This document shows, one piece after another, positions 55,570 through 64,000 of a stretch of 64,000 bases of DNA. The notes under the pieces are model-generated. The model was not told the origin of the DNA. It made no database searches and saw only the letters and a program-made list of their open reading frames with translations. The stretch's first letter is position 1; every line of letters starts with the position of its first letter. Source of the stretch: Rosenbergiella nectarea. Its GTDB lineage: Bacteria > Pseudomonadota > Gammaproteobacteria > Enterobacterales > Enterobacteriaceae. The stretch spans positions 362,549 through 426,548 of the forward strand of contig NZ_FOGC01000001.1 of NCBI RefSeq assembly GCF_900111105.1. Reading direction: 5' to 3'. Both the position numbers and the translations under genes were made by a program.

Positions 55570-56256
55570 ATGTTTTTTCCGATTATTTTAGTGGCGCCTG
55601 CGCGTGCAGAGAACGTGGGGGCAGCCGCTCGCGCCATGAAAACCATGGGGTTCACGCAATTAAGAATCGTGAATAGCCAAGTTCATCGAGAGCCAGCGGC
55701 TCACTGGACGGCACATGGGGCTACCGAGATCTTGGATAACGTTGAAACGTTTACAACGCTGCAAGACGCTTTAGCCGATATTGATTTTTCTATCGCGACA
55801 ACGGCCCGCAGTCGCGCTAAATTCCGCTATTACGCCACCCCGACAGAGGTATTGGAACAGTTGCGTGAAAAGCGTCAATGGATGAGCCGTTTTGCGCTGG
55901 TGTTTGGCTGTGAAGAGAACGGGCTAAGCAATGCCGATCTCGAGTGTGTCGACTTGCTCACCGGTATCCCTATGGCCGTCGATTACCCCTCTCTTAATTT
56001 GGGCCAAGCGGTGATGGTGTTTTGTTATCAACTTTCCGCGTTAAATCTGGAGCCTCAGGTTGAAGCGCCGAATGAGTCATCACATCAGCTACTGGCATTG
56101 CGTCAGCGAATTTCGCAATTGTTGGAGAGTATTGAGGTGAGCGATGACCAAAAATTGGTGAACTGGATTGAGCAACGCCTAGGCTTTGCACAGTGGAGAG
56201 ATACCGCGATGTTGCATCGATTAGTTCAAGATATTGAAAAAAAGCTCGCAAAATAA
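55570..56256 (+). CDS. yjtD: SpoU-family tRNA/rRNA methyltransferase YjtD
   Basis: A SPOUT-class RNA 2'-O-methyltransferase of the TrmJ-like family, 228 residues. The knot region shows LVAPARAENVGAAARAMKTMG at the N-terminus (motif 1 with Arg/Asn), FALVFGCEENGLSNADLE (motif 2) and YPSLNLGQAVMVFCYQL (motif 3). A C-terminal helical extension of about 60 residues follows. The RNA target of YjtD is not established. GAAGGTG precedes the ATG. As in E. coli it lies between arcA and the thr operon. Confidence 0.92.
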   Translation: MFFPIILVAPARAENVGAAARAMKTMGFTQLRIVNSQVHREPAAHWTAHGATEILDNVETFTTLQDALADIDFSIATTARSRAKFRYYATPTEVLEQLREKRQWMSRFALVFGCEENGLSNADLECVDLLTGIPMAVDYPSLNLGQAVMVFCYQLSALNLEPQVEAPNESSHQLLALRQRISQLLESIEVSDDQKLVNWIEQRLGFAQWRDTAMLHRLVQDIEKKLAK

Positions 56257-56459
56257 AATTCTGTCCTAGGGCTATATAGCAGGGACAGATCTTGCTATTA
56301 CAGCATGTTGCCATGCATCAGGTAAATCGTCTGCAGTTTTGAAGGATCTCTGCGTAAACGTGGGGCGTTCTTTCAATAATAAATACGTTGACTTGGCGTG
56401 CAGTTTGCTTTACTTCTGTTAGCGACAGATTTTAAGACAGACAGATAAACAGAGAAAAA

Positions 56460-56531
56460 ATGCGTACAACCAGCCTGAATATTACCATTATTACAATTAC
56501 CACCATTACAACAGGTAATGGTGCGGGCTGA
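56460..56531 (+). CDS. thrL: thr operon leader peptide
   Basis: A 23-residue leader, MRTTSLNITIITITTITTGN continuing to Gly-Ala-Gly. It has eight threonine and five isoleucine codons, so ribosome stalling on low Thr- or Ile-tRNA would favour the antiterminator. The ending TTGNGAG is the same as E. coli ThrL. The stop region GTGCGGGCTGA (56521-56531) can pair with the attenuator's left arm GCCCGCAC, which shows the mutually exclusive structure. Confidence 0.93.
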   Translation: MRTTSLNITIITITTITTGNGAG

Positions 56532-56550
56532 CGTATAACAGGAAAGATAG

Positions 56551-56588
56551 AAAAGCCCGCACCCTATTCAGGTGCGGGCTTTTTTTTT
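56551..56588 (+). terminator. thr attenuator (intrinsic terminator)
   Basis: AAAAGCCCGCACC and GGTGCGGGCTTTT form a stem with a 7-base loop, followed by nine U. It lies 20 bases after thrL and 27 bases before thrA. It is the attenuator of the thr operon. Confidence 0.93.
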
Positions 56589-56614
56589 GAACTCTATTCA
56601 GGAGCTAGAGCCCC

Positions 56615-59077
56615 ATGCGTGTACTGAAATTTGGTGGAACATCAGTTGCCAATGCTGAACGTTTTCTTCGTGTCGCTGAGATCATTGAGAGTAATGGGCA
56701 ACAGGAACAGGTTGCGACCGTCTTATCTGCCCCGGCAAAAATTACTAACCACTTAGTTGCCCTGATTGAAAAAACGATTGTTGGTCAAGATACCCGTGAG
56801 AACCTAGCGGATGCCCGCCGTATTTTTGACGAATTATTAACTGGACTGGCTGCTGCAGAACCTTCTTTTGATTTAGCGGCCATGCAGTGTGTTGTGCAAC
56901 AAGAACTCGCGCAACTTGAACAAGTGTTGTTAGGTATCAGTCTATTACAACAGTGCCCAGACAGTATCAATGCTGGGATTATTTGCCGTGGAGAGAAACT
57001 CTCGATCGCGATTATGCAGGCTCTTTTAGTCGCACGCGGTCATGAAGTGAGCGTTATTAACCCGGTTGAAAACCTTCTTGCCCAAGGACATTATTTAGAA
57101 TCTACCGTCGATATCGCTGAATCGACTCGTCGTATTGCCGCACGTGAAATTCCGCAGACTCATTATATTTTGATGGCTGGATTTACCGCAGGAAATGAAG
57201 CCGGTGAGCTCGTCGTGCTGGGGCGCAATGGTTCTGATTACTCCGCGGCAGTTCTTGCAGCCTGTTTACGTGCTGATTGTTGTGAGATTTGGACTGATGT
57301 GGACGGTGTGTATACCTGTGACCCTCGCCAAGTTCCCGATGCGCGACTATTGAAATCAATGTCTTATCAAGAGGCAATGGAGCTGAGCTACTTCGGTGCG
57401 AAAGTCCTCCATCCACGTACTATTTCGCCTATCGCCCAATTCCAAATTCCTTGCGTGATTAAGAACACCGCTAATCCTCACGCGCCTGGTACCCGTATCT
57501 CCGCCCAAGGCGGAGAAGATAAAACTCCCGTTAAGGGAATTACTAACCTTAACAACATGGCGATGTTCAGTGTATCGGGTCCAGGTATGAAAGGTATGGT
57601 TGGCATGGCGGCACGTGTTTTCGCGGTGATGTCGCGTAAATTTATCTCCGTGGTACTTATCACACAATCCTCTTCCGAATACAGTATCAGTTTTTGCGTG
57701 CCCCAAGCAGAAATGCTGCATGCGCGACGTGCGTTGGAAGAAGAGTTTGTGCTGGAGCTCAAAGAAGGGCTACTTGACCCTATCGATGTCACCGAGAAAC
57801 TAGCCATTATCTCTGTCGTGGGTGATGGTATGCGCACCTTGCGTGGGATTTCGGCAAAATTCTTCTCAGCGCTTGCACGCACCAACATTAACATTGTCGC
57901 GATTGCGCAAGGTTCTTCTGAGCGTTCCATCTCGGCAGTCGTGAGTAATGACAGTGCTACTACCGGGGTGCGGGCTGTTCACCAGATGTTATTTGCGACC
58001 GACCAAGTGCTCGAAGTTTTCGTGATCGGCGTAGGGGGCGTAGGGACGGCATTACTGGAACAGTTAGAGCGCCAACAAAGCTGGTTGAAGAAGAAGCATA
58101 TCGATCTTCGGGTCTGCGGTATCGCTAATTCCAGTAAGATGTTGACCAAAGTCAATGGCATTGATTTAACCACTTGGCAAACAGATCTCCCTGAGGCTGA
58201 ACAGCACTTCTCGTTGGAGTATCTCACCGAATTGGCGAAAGAGTACTACTTACTTAACCCCGTCATTATTGACTGTACGTCAAGTCAGGCGATGGCCGAC
58301 CTGTATGCGGATTTCTTGAAACAAGGTTTCCACGTGGTAACCCCCAATAAGAAAGCCAATACCTCCAGTTGGCATTACTATCAAGAGTTGCGTGCTGCTG
58401 CCGAGAAATCGCGTCGTAAATTTCTTTACGATACCAACGTCGGAGCGGGATTACCGGTTATTGAGAATTTACAAAACCTGTTGAATGCGGGTGACGAACT
58501 CGTAGAGTTCAACGGAATTCTGTCGGGGTCGCTCTCCTTTATTTTTGGAAAGCTTGACGAAGGGATGAGTCTTTCGGAAGCGACAGGGTTAGCACGTGAG
58601 TTAGGTTATACCGAGCCAGATCCTCGTGATGACCTTTCTGGCATGGATGTGGCGCGTAAGCTGCTTATCTTGGCCCGTGAGGCAGGATTATCCTTAGAGC
58701 TATCCGATATCGACATCGAGCCTGTACTCCCGCAGCGTTTACTCGACCTACCTGATGCAGACAGTTTTATGCAGCAGTTACCTGAGTTGGATGAGCACTT
58801 CACGACGCTCTTCACCCAAGCCCAGGCTAACGGAAAAGTGTTACGTTTTATCGGATCAATTAACGAATCAGGCAAATGTCGAGTCGCGTTAAGCGAGGTC
58901 GATGCCAATGATCCCTTGTATAAAGTGAAAAATGGCGAAAATGCCTTAGCCTTTTACACACGCTACTACCAGCCAATCCCATTAGTCCTCCGTGGATATG
59001 GGGCAGGAAACGATGTGACGGCAGCGGGTGTCTTTGCTGATCTATTGAGAACGCTATCATGGAAGTTGGGAGTATGA
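56615..59077 (+). CDS. thrA: Bifunctional aspartokinase I/homoserine dehydrogenase I
   Basis: ThrA phosphorylates aspartate and later reduces aspartate semialdehyde to homoserine, both inhibited by threonine. The 820 residues match E. coli length. The N-terminal kinase starts [15 protein letters not shown] and includes [16 protein letters not shown]; the central ACT pair spans about residues 315-460; the C-terminal dehydrogenase has the dinucleotide fold [16 protein letters not shown], and [24 protein letters not shown] text ([19 protein letters not shown]). It starts the thrABC operon; GGAGCTAGAGCCCC precedes the ATG. Confidence 0.98.
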   Translation: MRVLKFGGTSVANAERFLRVAEIIESNGQQEQVATVLSAPAKITNHLVALIEKTIVGQDTRENLADARRIFDELLTGLAAAEPSFDLAAMQCVVQQELAQLEQVLLGISLLQQCPDSINAGIICRGEKLSIAIMQALLVARGHEVSVINPVENLLAQGHYLESTVDIAESTRRIAAREIPQTHYILMAGFTAGNEAGELVVLGRNGSDYSAAVLAACLRADCCEIWTDVDGVYTCDPRQVPDARLLKSMSYQEAMELSYFGAKVLHPRTISPIAQFQIPCVIKNTANPHAPGTRISAQGGEDKTPVKGITNLNNMAMFSVSGPGMKGMVGMAARVFAVMSRKFISVVLITQSSSEYSISFCVPQAEMLHARRALEEEFVLELKEGLLDPIDVTEKLAIISVVGDGMRTLRGISAKFFSALARTNINIVAIAQGSSERSISAVVSNDSATTGVRAVHQMLFATDQVLEVFVIGVGGVGTALLEQLERQQSWLKKKHIDLRVCGIANSSKMLTKVNGIDLTTWQTDLPEAEQHFSLEYLTELAKEYYLLNPVIIDCTSSQAMADLYADFLKQGFHVVTPNKKANTSSWHYYQELRAAAEKSRRKFLYDTNVGAGLPVIENLQNLLNAGDELVEFNGILSGSLSFIFGKLDEGMSLSEATGLARELGYTEPDPRDDLSGMDVARKLLILAREAGLSLELSDIDIEPVLPQRLLDLPDADSFMQQLPELDEHFTTLFTQAQANGKVLRFIGSINESGKCRVALSEVDANDPLYKVKNGENALAFYTRYYQPIPLVLRGYGAGNDVTAAGVFADLLRTLSWKLGV

Positions 59078-59079
59078 GC

Positions 59080-60009
59080 ATGGTAAAAATCTATGCACCG
59101 GCCTCAATTGGCAACGTGAGTGTAGGCTTTGATGTCCTTGGGGCGGCAGTGTCACCGATTGATGGTTCGTTACTCGGCGATTGCGTCAGCGTCGAACTGG
59201 CAGAGGCGTATTCCCTGACTACGTTGGGACGCTTTGTGAATAAGCTTCCTAGCGATCCTGAGCAAAACATCGTTTACCAGTGTTGGAAATTATTCTGCGA
59301 AACGGTTGGCAGGACGATTCCGGTGGCGATGACCTTGGAAAAGAACATGCCAGTGGGTTCTGGTCTAGGCTCAAGTGCCTGCTCAGTGGTCGCAGCTCTG
59401 GTCGCCATGAATGAATTTGCTGGGAAGCCACTCTCTGAACATCAGTTATTATCATTGATGGGGGAGCTAGAAGGGCGTATCTCGGGTAGCGTGCATTATG
59501 ACAATGTTGCCCCTTGCTATTTAGGCGGGCTACAACTGATGCTTGAAGAACAGGGGATTATCTCGCAGCCTGTGCCAGCCTTCGACGAGTGGTACTGGGT
59601 CATGGCTTATCCTGGTATTAAGGTGTCCACTGCAGAGGCTCGCGCTATTCTTCCATCACATTACACGAAAGCCGATATCGTTCGCCATGGGCGTTTGCTT
59701 GGTGGTTTCATTCATGCTTGCCACTCTCGACAAGCGAAGCTGGCCGTTGCCATGATGCAAGATATCGTCGCAGAACCTTACAGAACCCAATTACTGCCAG
59801 GTTTTGCACAAGCACGCGAGCGCTCAATAGCGGCCGGGGCATTGGCTTGTGGTATTTCAGGTTCGGGGCCAACACTTTTCGCTATCTGTGATACCTTAAC
59901 GGCAGCAGAGCAAGTCAAAGAACAACTCGTTAACCATTATCTGCAAAATGATGAAGGTTTTGTCCATATTTGCCGACTGGATACTGCCGGCGCACGTAAA
60001 CTGGGATAA
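59080..60009 (+). CDS. thrB: Homoserine kinase
   Basis: ThrB phosphorylates homoserine with ATP. It is a GHMP kinase with N-terminal [20 protein letters not shown], the ATP loop [18 protein letters not shown], and C-terminal [13 protein letters not shown] start at the ATG at 59080 (MVKIYAP), matching the family N-terminus, with GGGAG seven bases before; an ATG at 59074 overlaps the thrA stop (ATGA) and would add MS. From 59080 it has 309 residues, the same as E. coli within one. Confidence 0.96.
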   Translation: MVKIYAPASIGNVSVGFDVLGAAVSPIDGSLLGDCVSVELAEAYSLTTLGRFVNKLPSDPEQNIVYQCWKLFCETVGRTIPVAMTLEKNMPVGSGLGSSACSVVAALVAMNEFAGKPLSEHQLLSLMGELEGRISGSVHYDNVAPCYLGGLQLMLEEQGIISQPVPAFDEWYWVMAYPGIKVSTAEARAILPSHYTKADIVRHGRLLGGFIHACHSRQAKLAVAMMQDIVAEPYRTQLLPGFAQARERSIAAGALACGISGSGPTLFAICDTLTAAEQVKEQLVNHYLQNDEGFVHICRLDTAGARKLG

Positions 60010-60012
60010 ATG

Positions 60013-61311
60013 ATGAAACTCTACAATCTAAAAGATCACAATGAGCAGGTTAGTTTCACTCAGGCAGTTAAACAGGGATTAGGATCGCAACAGGGGCTCT
60101 TTTTTCCTCACGAATTACCTGAAATTGAATCAACCGTTATCGAAGAGTGGTTATCACTCGACTTTGTGACGCGCAGTAGTAAGATTTTATCTGCACTCAT
60201 CGGAGACGAGATTTCCGAAGAAGAACTGTTGCAACGTGTCGGTGCCGCATTTGCTTTCCCTGCGCCAGTGAAAGCCGTTTCTGAGAACGTTGCCAGCCTA
60301 GAGCTGTTCCATGGCCCAACCTTAGCGTTTAAAGACTTTGGTGGCCGCTTTATGGCACAGATTTTGGCATTATCGAAAAAGCCTGAGGAAAAAATCACTA
60401 TTCTTACCGCGACCTCCGGTGACACCGGTGCGGCAGTGGCTCATGCTTTTTACGGTATGGAAAATATCAATGTCGTGATCCTTTACCCGGAGGGTAAGAT
60501 CAGCCCTCTGCAAGAGAAGCTCTTCTGTACGCTGGGCGGCAATATCACTACGTTGGCAGTGGCGGACGATTTCGATGCCTGTCAAAGCTTAGTGAAGAAA
60601 GCGTTCGACGATGTGGAGTTGAAAAACGCGATTGGTCTTAACTCGGCTAACTCTATCAATATAAGCCGACTGCTTGCACAAGTGTGTTATTACTTTGAAG
60701 CAGTCGCTCAGTTGCCCCAAGAGAAACGTAACCAACTCGTCATCTCCGTACCGAGTGGTAACTTCGGTGACTTAACAGCAGGCTTAATCGCCAAAGCGAT
60801 GGGCTTACCGATCAAACGTTTCATTGCGGCGACGAATGCCAATGATACCGTGCCACGTTTCTTAGCATCGGGGCAGTGGACACCTCATAAAACGGTAGCC
60901 ACCTTGTCTAACGCGATGGATGTTAGCCAGCCGAATAACTGGCCGCGGGTTGAAGAACTGTTTCGCCGTAAAAATTGGCAGCTCAACTCTCTCGGCTACG
61001 GTGCACTGAATGACGAGCAAACGCGTGCAGCAGTGCGTTCACTCGCTAGCCAAGGCTACGTTTCTGAACCTCATGCCGCCATCGCTTGGCAAGTGCTGAC
61101 CGAACAGCTTCAGGAAGGGGAATACGGCTTATTCCTCGGTACGGCGCATCCTGCGAAATTCAAAGAAAGTGTTGAAGATATTTTGGGCGAAACCTTACCT
61201 CTACCGGAGCCTCTAGCAGAGCGTGCGGATTTACCTTTATTATCTAAGACTATCGGGGCTGATTTCCCTGAATTACGTCGTATCTTATTAGAAAGCGTCA
61301 GTAAAGTGTAA
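60013..61311 (+). CDS. thrC: Threonine synthase
   Basis: ThrC is the PLP enzyme that converts O-phosphohomoserine to threonine. The PLP lysine is in GPTLAFKDFGGRFMAQ; the phosphate cradle is in TATSGDTGAAVAHAFYG and VPSGNFGDLTAGL. From the ATG at 60013 (MKLYNLKDHNEQVSF) it has 432 residues; another ATG just before, at 60010, abuts the thrB stop. The genes thrB and thrC are therefore tightly coupled. A hairpin at 61319-61338 ends the operon. Confidence 0.97.
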   Translation: MKLYNLKDHNEQVSFTQAVKQGLGSQQGLFFPHELPEIESTVIEEWLSLDFVTRSSKILSALIGDEISEEELLQRVGAAFAFPAPVKAVSENVASLELFHGPTLAFKDFGGRFMAQILALSKKPEEKITILTATSGDTGAAVAHAFYGMENINVVILYPEGKISPLQEKLFCTLGGNITTLAVADDFDACQSLVKKAFDDVELKNAIGLNSANSINISRLLAQVCYYFEAVAQLPQEKRNQLVISVPSGNFGDLTAGLIAKAMGLPIKRFIAATNANDTVPRFLASGQWTPHKTVATLSNAMDVSQPNNWPRVEELFRRKNWQLNSLGYGALNDEQTRAAVRSLASQGYVSEPHAAIAWQVLTEQLQEGEYGLFLGTAHPAKFKESVEDILGETLPLPEPLAERADLPLLSKTIGADFPELRRILLESVSKV

Positions 61312-61318
61312 TAGGCTA

Positions 61319-61343
61319 AGGCGGACGATAGTCCGCCTATTTA
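61319..61343. terminator. Terminator between thrC and yaaA
   Basis: AGGCGGAC (61319-61326) and GTCCGCCT (61331-61338) form an 8-bp stem with loop GATA, followed by ATTTATT on the plus strand. It lies between convergent stops and may serve both. Confidence 0.65.
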
Positions 61344-62117
61344 TTAGATTTCGTGGCGGCAAAAAACCATCTCATTTTCAGTGCTGCGTTGGGCGTCGTA
61401 AAAATACCCTTCCCTATTGAATTCAGTTAATTTCTCTGGCTGAGTGATCTTATTGTCGATAATAAATCGACACATCATGCCCCGCGCTTTCTTAGCATAA
61501 AAACTAATCACCTTAAATTTTCCGTTCTTCTCATCAAGGAAAACCGGCTTAATCAGCGGCGCGTTTAATTTGGCTGGGTTAACCGATTTGAAATACTCAT
61601 CGGAAGCTAAGTTGATTACCCACTTTTCATGTTGAGTGTCGATATGTTGATTGAGTTGTTTCGTAATGGTTTCCCCCCAAAATGCGTAAAGATCTTTCCC
61701 CGCCTGATTCGCGAGTTTTATCCCCATCTCCAACCGGTAGGGTTGCATCAAATCCAATGGACGCAATACACCATACAGCCCTGACAACATCCTCAAATGT
61801 TGCTGAGCAAAGTGAATAGAGTCAGGTGAGAGTTGATCCGCTTGCAGGCCGGTATAGACATCACCTTTGAAGGCAAATAGCGCTTGGCGCGCGTTATCGG
61901 GAGAGAAGGGGGTTGACCATTGATTAAAGCGGTCGGCATTCAAGTGTGAAAGCTTATCGCTGATCTTCATCAAGGAGGCTATCTCGGCGGGAGAGAGTTT
62001 TTTTGCAATATCGATCAGTTGCCGAGAATGATCGAGTAGCTCGGGCTGGGTATAGTCGGAAACCGGGACCGGTGATTCATAGTCTAGGGTTTTGGCTGGA
62101 GAAATAAGCATTAACAT
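61344..62117 (-). CDS. yaaA: Peroxide stress protein YaaA
   Basis: YaaA (UPF0246) limits intracellular free iron and protects DNA during hydrogen peroxide stress; it is an OxyR-regulated DNA-binding protein in E. coli. I start at the ATG at 62117 ([13 protein letters not shown]), six bases after GAGGAT, giving 257 residues (258 in E. coli); the frame to 62186 adds unrelated text. Family blocks are [48 protein letters not shown] and [13 protein letters not shown]. It converges on thrC. Confidence 0.95.
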   Translation of the reverse strand: MLMLISPAKTLDYESPVPVSDYTQPELLDHSRQLIDIAKKLSPAEIASLMKISDKLSHLNADRFNQWSTPFSPDNARQALFAFKGDVYTGLQADQLSPDSIHFAQQHLRMLSGLYGVLRPLDLMQPYRLEMGIKLANQAGKDLYAFWGETITKQLNQHIDTQHEKWVINLASDEYFKSVNPAKLNAPLIKPVFLDEKNGKFKVISFYAKKARGMMCRFIIDNKITQPEKLTEFNREGYFYDAQRSTENEMVFCRHEI

Positions 62118-62380
62118 GATGAGATCCTCAGTCTGTATCGGTGCCAGTTGGTAATATTCTGCAAGTGTAACAAATAAGTTGCACAAATCGACAAATGGCT
62201 CTGATACGAACAGGCTATGGTTAGAGTAATCAGTACTATTTTATCTCAGAAAAGTAGCATTCTTGTTTATTCCTACGGATAACGAGACTTACTTTCTCCC
62301 TGCGCTTGCGTGTCTGAGCGCGCGTGATATTATCGAAACAGGCTTTTTACACTTACTGTCAAACAGAAGAGAAGCAAAAT

Positions 62381-63334
62381 ATGACCGACAAACTCACATC
62401 ACTGCGTAAGTTGACAACCGTTGTAGCCGATACTGGCGATATTGAAGCGATGAAGCTTTACAAGCCTCAAGATGCAACGACTAACCCTTCACTGATCCTG
62501 AACGCAGCGAAAATTCCTGAGTATCGCCGCCTGATTGACGACGCTATCGAATGGGCTCGTAAACAAAGTAATGACCGCGAAGAGCAAATCGCTCTGACCT
62601 CAGACCGTCTGAATGTGAACATTGGTCTTGAGATCCTGAAGTTAGTACCGGGTCGTATCTCAACTGAAGTTGATGCACGTTTATCTTATGATACCGAAGC
62701 AAGCTTGGCGAAAGCCCGTAGCCTGATCAAGTTATATAACGACGCAGGCATTAGCAACGATCGCGTGTTGATTAAACTGGCGTCGACATGGCAGGGTATC
62801 CGTGCTGCTGAGCAGTTAGAAAAAGAAGGCATCAACTGTAACCTGACTCTGTTATTCTCCTTCGCACAAGCACGTGCCTGTGCTGAAGCGGGTGCCTACC
62901 TGATCTCCCCATTCGTTGGCCGTATCATGGACTGGTACAAAGCGAATACGGATAAGAAAGAGTACGCACCGCAAGAAGATCCAGGTGTCGTCTCTGTTAC
63001 TGAGATCTACAACTATTACAAACAACATGGTTATGAAACCGTTGTAATGGGCGCTAGCTTCCGTAACGCAGGCGAAATCATTGAATTAGCGGGCTGTGAT
63101 CGCCTAACCATTTCCCCTGCATTGCTTAAAGAGCTGCATGAGTCTGAAGGTGAGTTAGCGCGTAAACTGAGCTACAGCGGCGAAACTAAAGCTCGCCCTG
63201 AAAAAATGACTGAAGCTGAGTTCTATTGGGAACACAACCAAGACCCAATGGCTGTAGCAAAACTTGCCGAAGGTATCCGTAACTTTGCGGTTGACCAAGG
63301 CAAATTAGAAAAAATGATCGAAGAACTGCTGTAA
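62381..63334 (+). CDS. talB: Transaldolase B
   Basis: TalB is a pentose-phosphate enzyme transferring a dihydroxyacetone unit from sedoheptulose 7-phosphate to glyceraldehyde 3-phosphate through a Schiff base. The 317 residues start [20 protein letters not shown], with the catalytic Lys in [13 protein letters not shown] and the Asp in VADTGD-type segment; TTNPSLIL is also typical. The ATG at 62381 is chosen because AAGAGAAG precedes it and the E. coli start agrees; 62324 would add 19 residues. The codon use is biased like a highly expressed gene. A terminator follows. Confidence 0.97.
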   Translation: MTDKLTSLRKLTTVVADTGDIEAMKLYKPQDATTNPSLILNAAKIPEYRRLIDDAIEWARKQSNDREEQIALTSDRLNVNIGLEILKLVPGRISTEVDARLSYDTEASLAKARSLIKLYNDAGISNDRVLIKLASTWQGIRAAEQLEKEGINCNLTLLFSFAQARACAEAGAYLISPFVGRIMDWYKANTDKKEYAPQEDPGVVSVTEIYNYYKQHGYETVVMGASFRNAGEIIELAGCDRLTISPALLKELHESEGELARKLSYSGETKARPEKMTEAEFYWEHNQDPMAVAKLAEGIRNFAVDQGKLEKMIEELL

Positions 63335-63343
63335 TCTTCCTCT

Positions 63344-63367
63344 CCGCGGCCAGTCGGCCGCGGTTTT
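63344..63367 (+). terminator. talB terminator
   Basis: CCGCGGCC (63344-63351) and GGCCGCGG (63356-63363) form a very GC-rich 8-bp stem with loop AGTC, then TTTTC. It lies 10 bases past talB and 21 bases before mog. Confidence 0.8.
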
Positions 63368-63387
63368 CTTCCTATTTAAGAATCGTT

Positions 63388-63975
63388 ATGACGACACTAC
63401 GTATTGGAATTGTCTCTATCTCCGATCGCGCCTCGCAAGGTATTTACCCCGATAAAGGCCTACCGGCCTTGTCTGAATGGTTAGAACAGGCGATCACTAC
63501 GCCTTATCATCTTGAGCAACGTCTTATTGCTGACGAACGATCGCTTATCGAACAGACGTTGTGTGAGCTCGTCGATCACCAAGGGTGTCACTTAGTGTTG
63601 ACGACGGGAGGAACCGGCCCCGCATTACGTGATGTGACACCGGATGCGACCTTAGCTGTTGCCGACAGGGTAATGCCTGGATTTGGCGAGCAGATGCGTC
63701 AAATCAGCTTACATTATGTCCCGACGGCAATACTTTCTCGACAAGTCGGTGTGATACGCGGGCAAGCGCTGATCCTCAATCTTCCCGGCCAACCTAAATC
63801 AATCAAGGAAACCCTTGAAGGAGTGAGGGATGAGCAGGGGAATGTTCGCGTCACGGGGATCTTCGCGAGCGTCGCGTATTGTCTGCAACTATTAGATAAC
63901 CCATGGTTGGATACGGACAAAGCGGTGGTTGATTCGTTTCGCCCGAAAAGTGCCCAACGTCCCCCGGCGGTTTGA
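63388..63975 (+). CDS. mog: Molybdopterin adenylyltransferase
   Basis: Mog adenylates molybdopterin before molybdate insertion in molybdenum cofactor synthesis. The 195 residues (E. coli 195) contain IGIVSISDRASQGIYPDKG, the conserved GG motif LTTGGTGPALRDVTPDA with the catalytic Asp, and PGQPKSIKETLEGV in the C-terminal half. It follows the talB terminator and probably has its own promoter. The window ends 25 bases past its stop, so the next gene (satP in E. coli) cannot be seen. Confidence 0.96.
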   Translation: MTTLRIGIVSISDRASQGIYPDKGLPALSEWLEQAITTPYHLEQRLIADERSLIEQTLCELVDHQGCHLVLTTGGTGPALRDVTPDATLAVADRVMPGFGEQMRQISLHYVPTAILSRQVGVIRGQALILNLPGQPKSIKETLEGVRDEQGNVRVTGIFASVAYCLQLLDNPWLDTDKAVVDSFRPKSAQRPPAV

Positions 63976-64000
63976 GAGACTGATTTTAAAATCATTAATT

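Overview
The window is chromosomal DNA from a gammaproteobacterium of the order Enterobacterales. Nearly every gene has a recognisable Escherichia coli counterpart. Gene order follows two E. coli neighbourhoods: rnpB/rsmI-lpoA-yraN-diaA-dolP with yhaJ, the yqj genes, sstT and alx; and rsmC-holD-rimI-yjjG, serB-radA-nadR, ettA-slt-trpR-gpmB-rob-creA-arcA, thrLABC-yaaA-talB-mog. The moderate GC content, the lack of several E. coli genes (creBCD, yqjC, exuR/uxa) and the metabolic inserts suggest Erwiniaceae or a close relative. The genus cannot be fixed from the sequence alone.

Bases 1-15,000: a 5'-truncated MFS exporter, the RNase P RNA on the minus strand with its promoter and terminator, rsmI, then the divergent envelope/replication cluster lpoA-yraN-diaA-dolP and the LysR regulator yhaJ. 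Opposite lie yqjK-yqjE-yqjD, mzrA-yqjA, sstT and alx, the last behind a pH/Mn2+ riboswitch leader. A ClC chloride transporter with CBS domains and rlmG follow. Bases 15,000-21,700: a P4-type acid phosphatase lipoprotein, a membrane diguanylate cyclase, ddlA, and the Fur-boxed iron operon fiu-ybiX.

Bases 21,800-37,900 are the metabolic accessory part. The complete choline-to-glycine-betaine osmoprotection locus (betIBA divergent from betT) is followed by an MFS transporter and a GABA-utilisation set: succinate-semialdehyde dehydrogenase, a MocR/GabR-type regulator, gabT and gabP. GABA can thus be imported, transaminated and oxidised to succinate. An RcnB-like lipoprotein, an MFS carboxylate transporter and a YbaK-like deacylase close this part.

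Bases 38,000-64,000 return to conserved core order: translation, replication and NAD genes (rsmC, holD, rimI, yjjG, smp/serB, radA, nadR, ettA), cell-wall turnover (slt), trpR with a visible trp operator, yjjX, gpmB, rob, arcA with an upstream FNR-like site, and the thr operon with its leader peptide and attenuator, then yaaA, talB and mog.

The clearest departures from core order lie between gpmB and arcA. An IS200/IS605-family element with divergent tnpA and tnpB sits between gpmB and rob. Its TnpB keeps all RuvC and zinc-finger residues. Its TnpA stops exactly where the conserved metal-binding glutamine should be, apparently through a CAA-to-TAA change, so the RNA-guided nuclease may persist without mobility. 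Next to it, creA is broken by a one-base frameshift and creBCD are absent.
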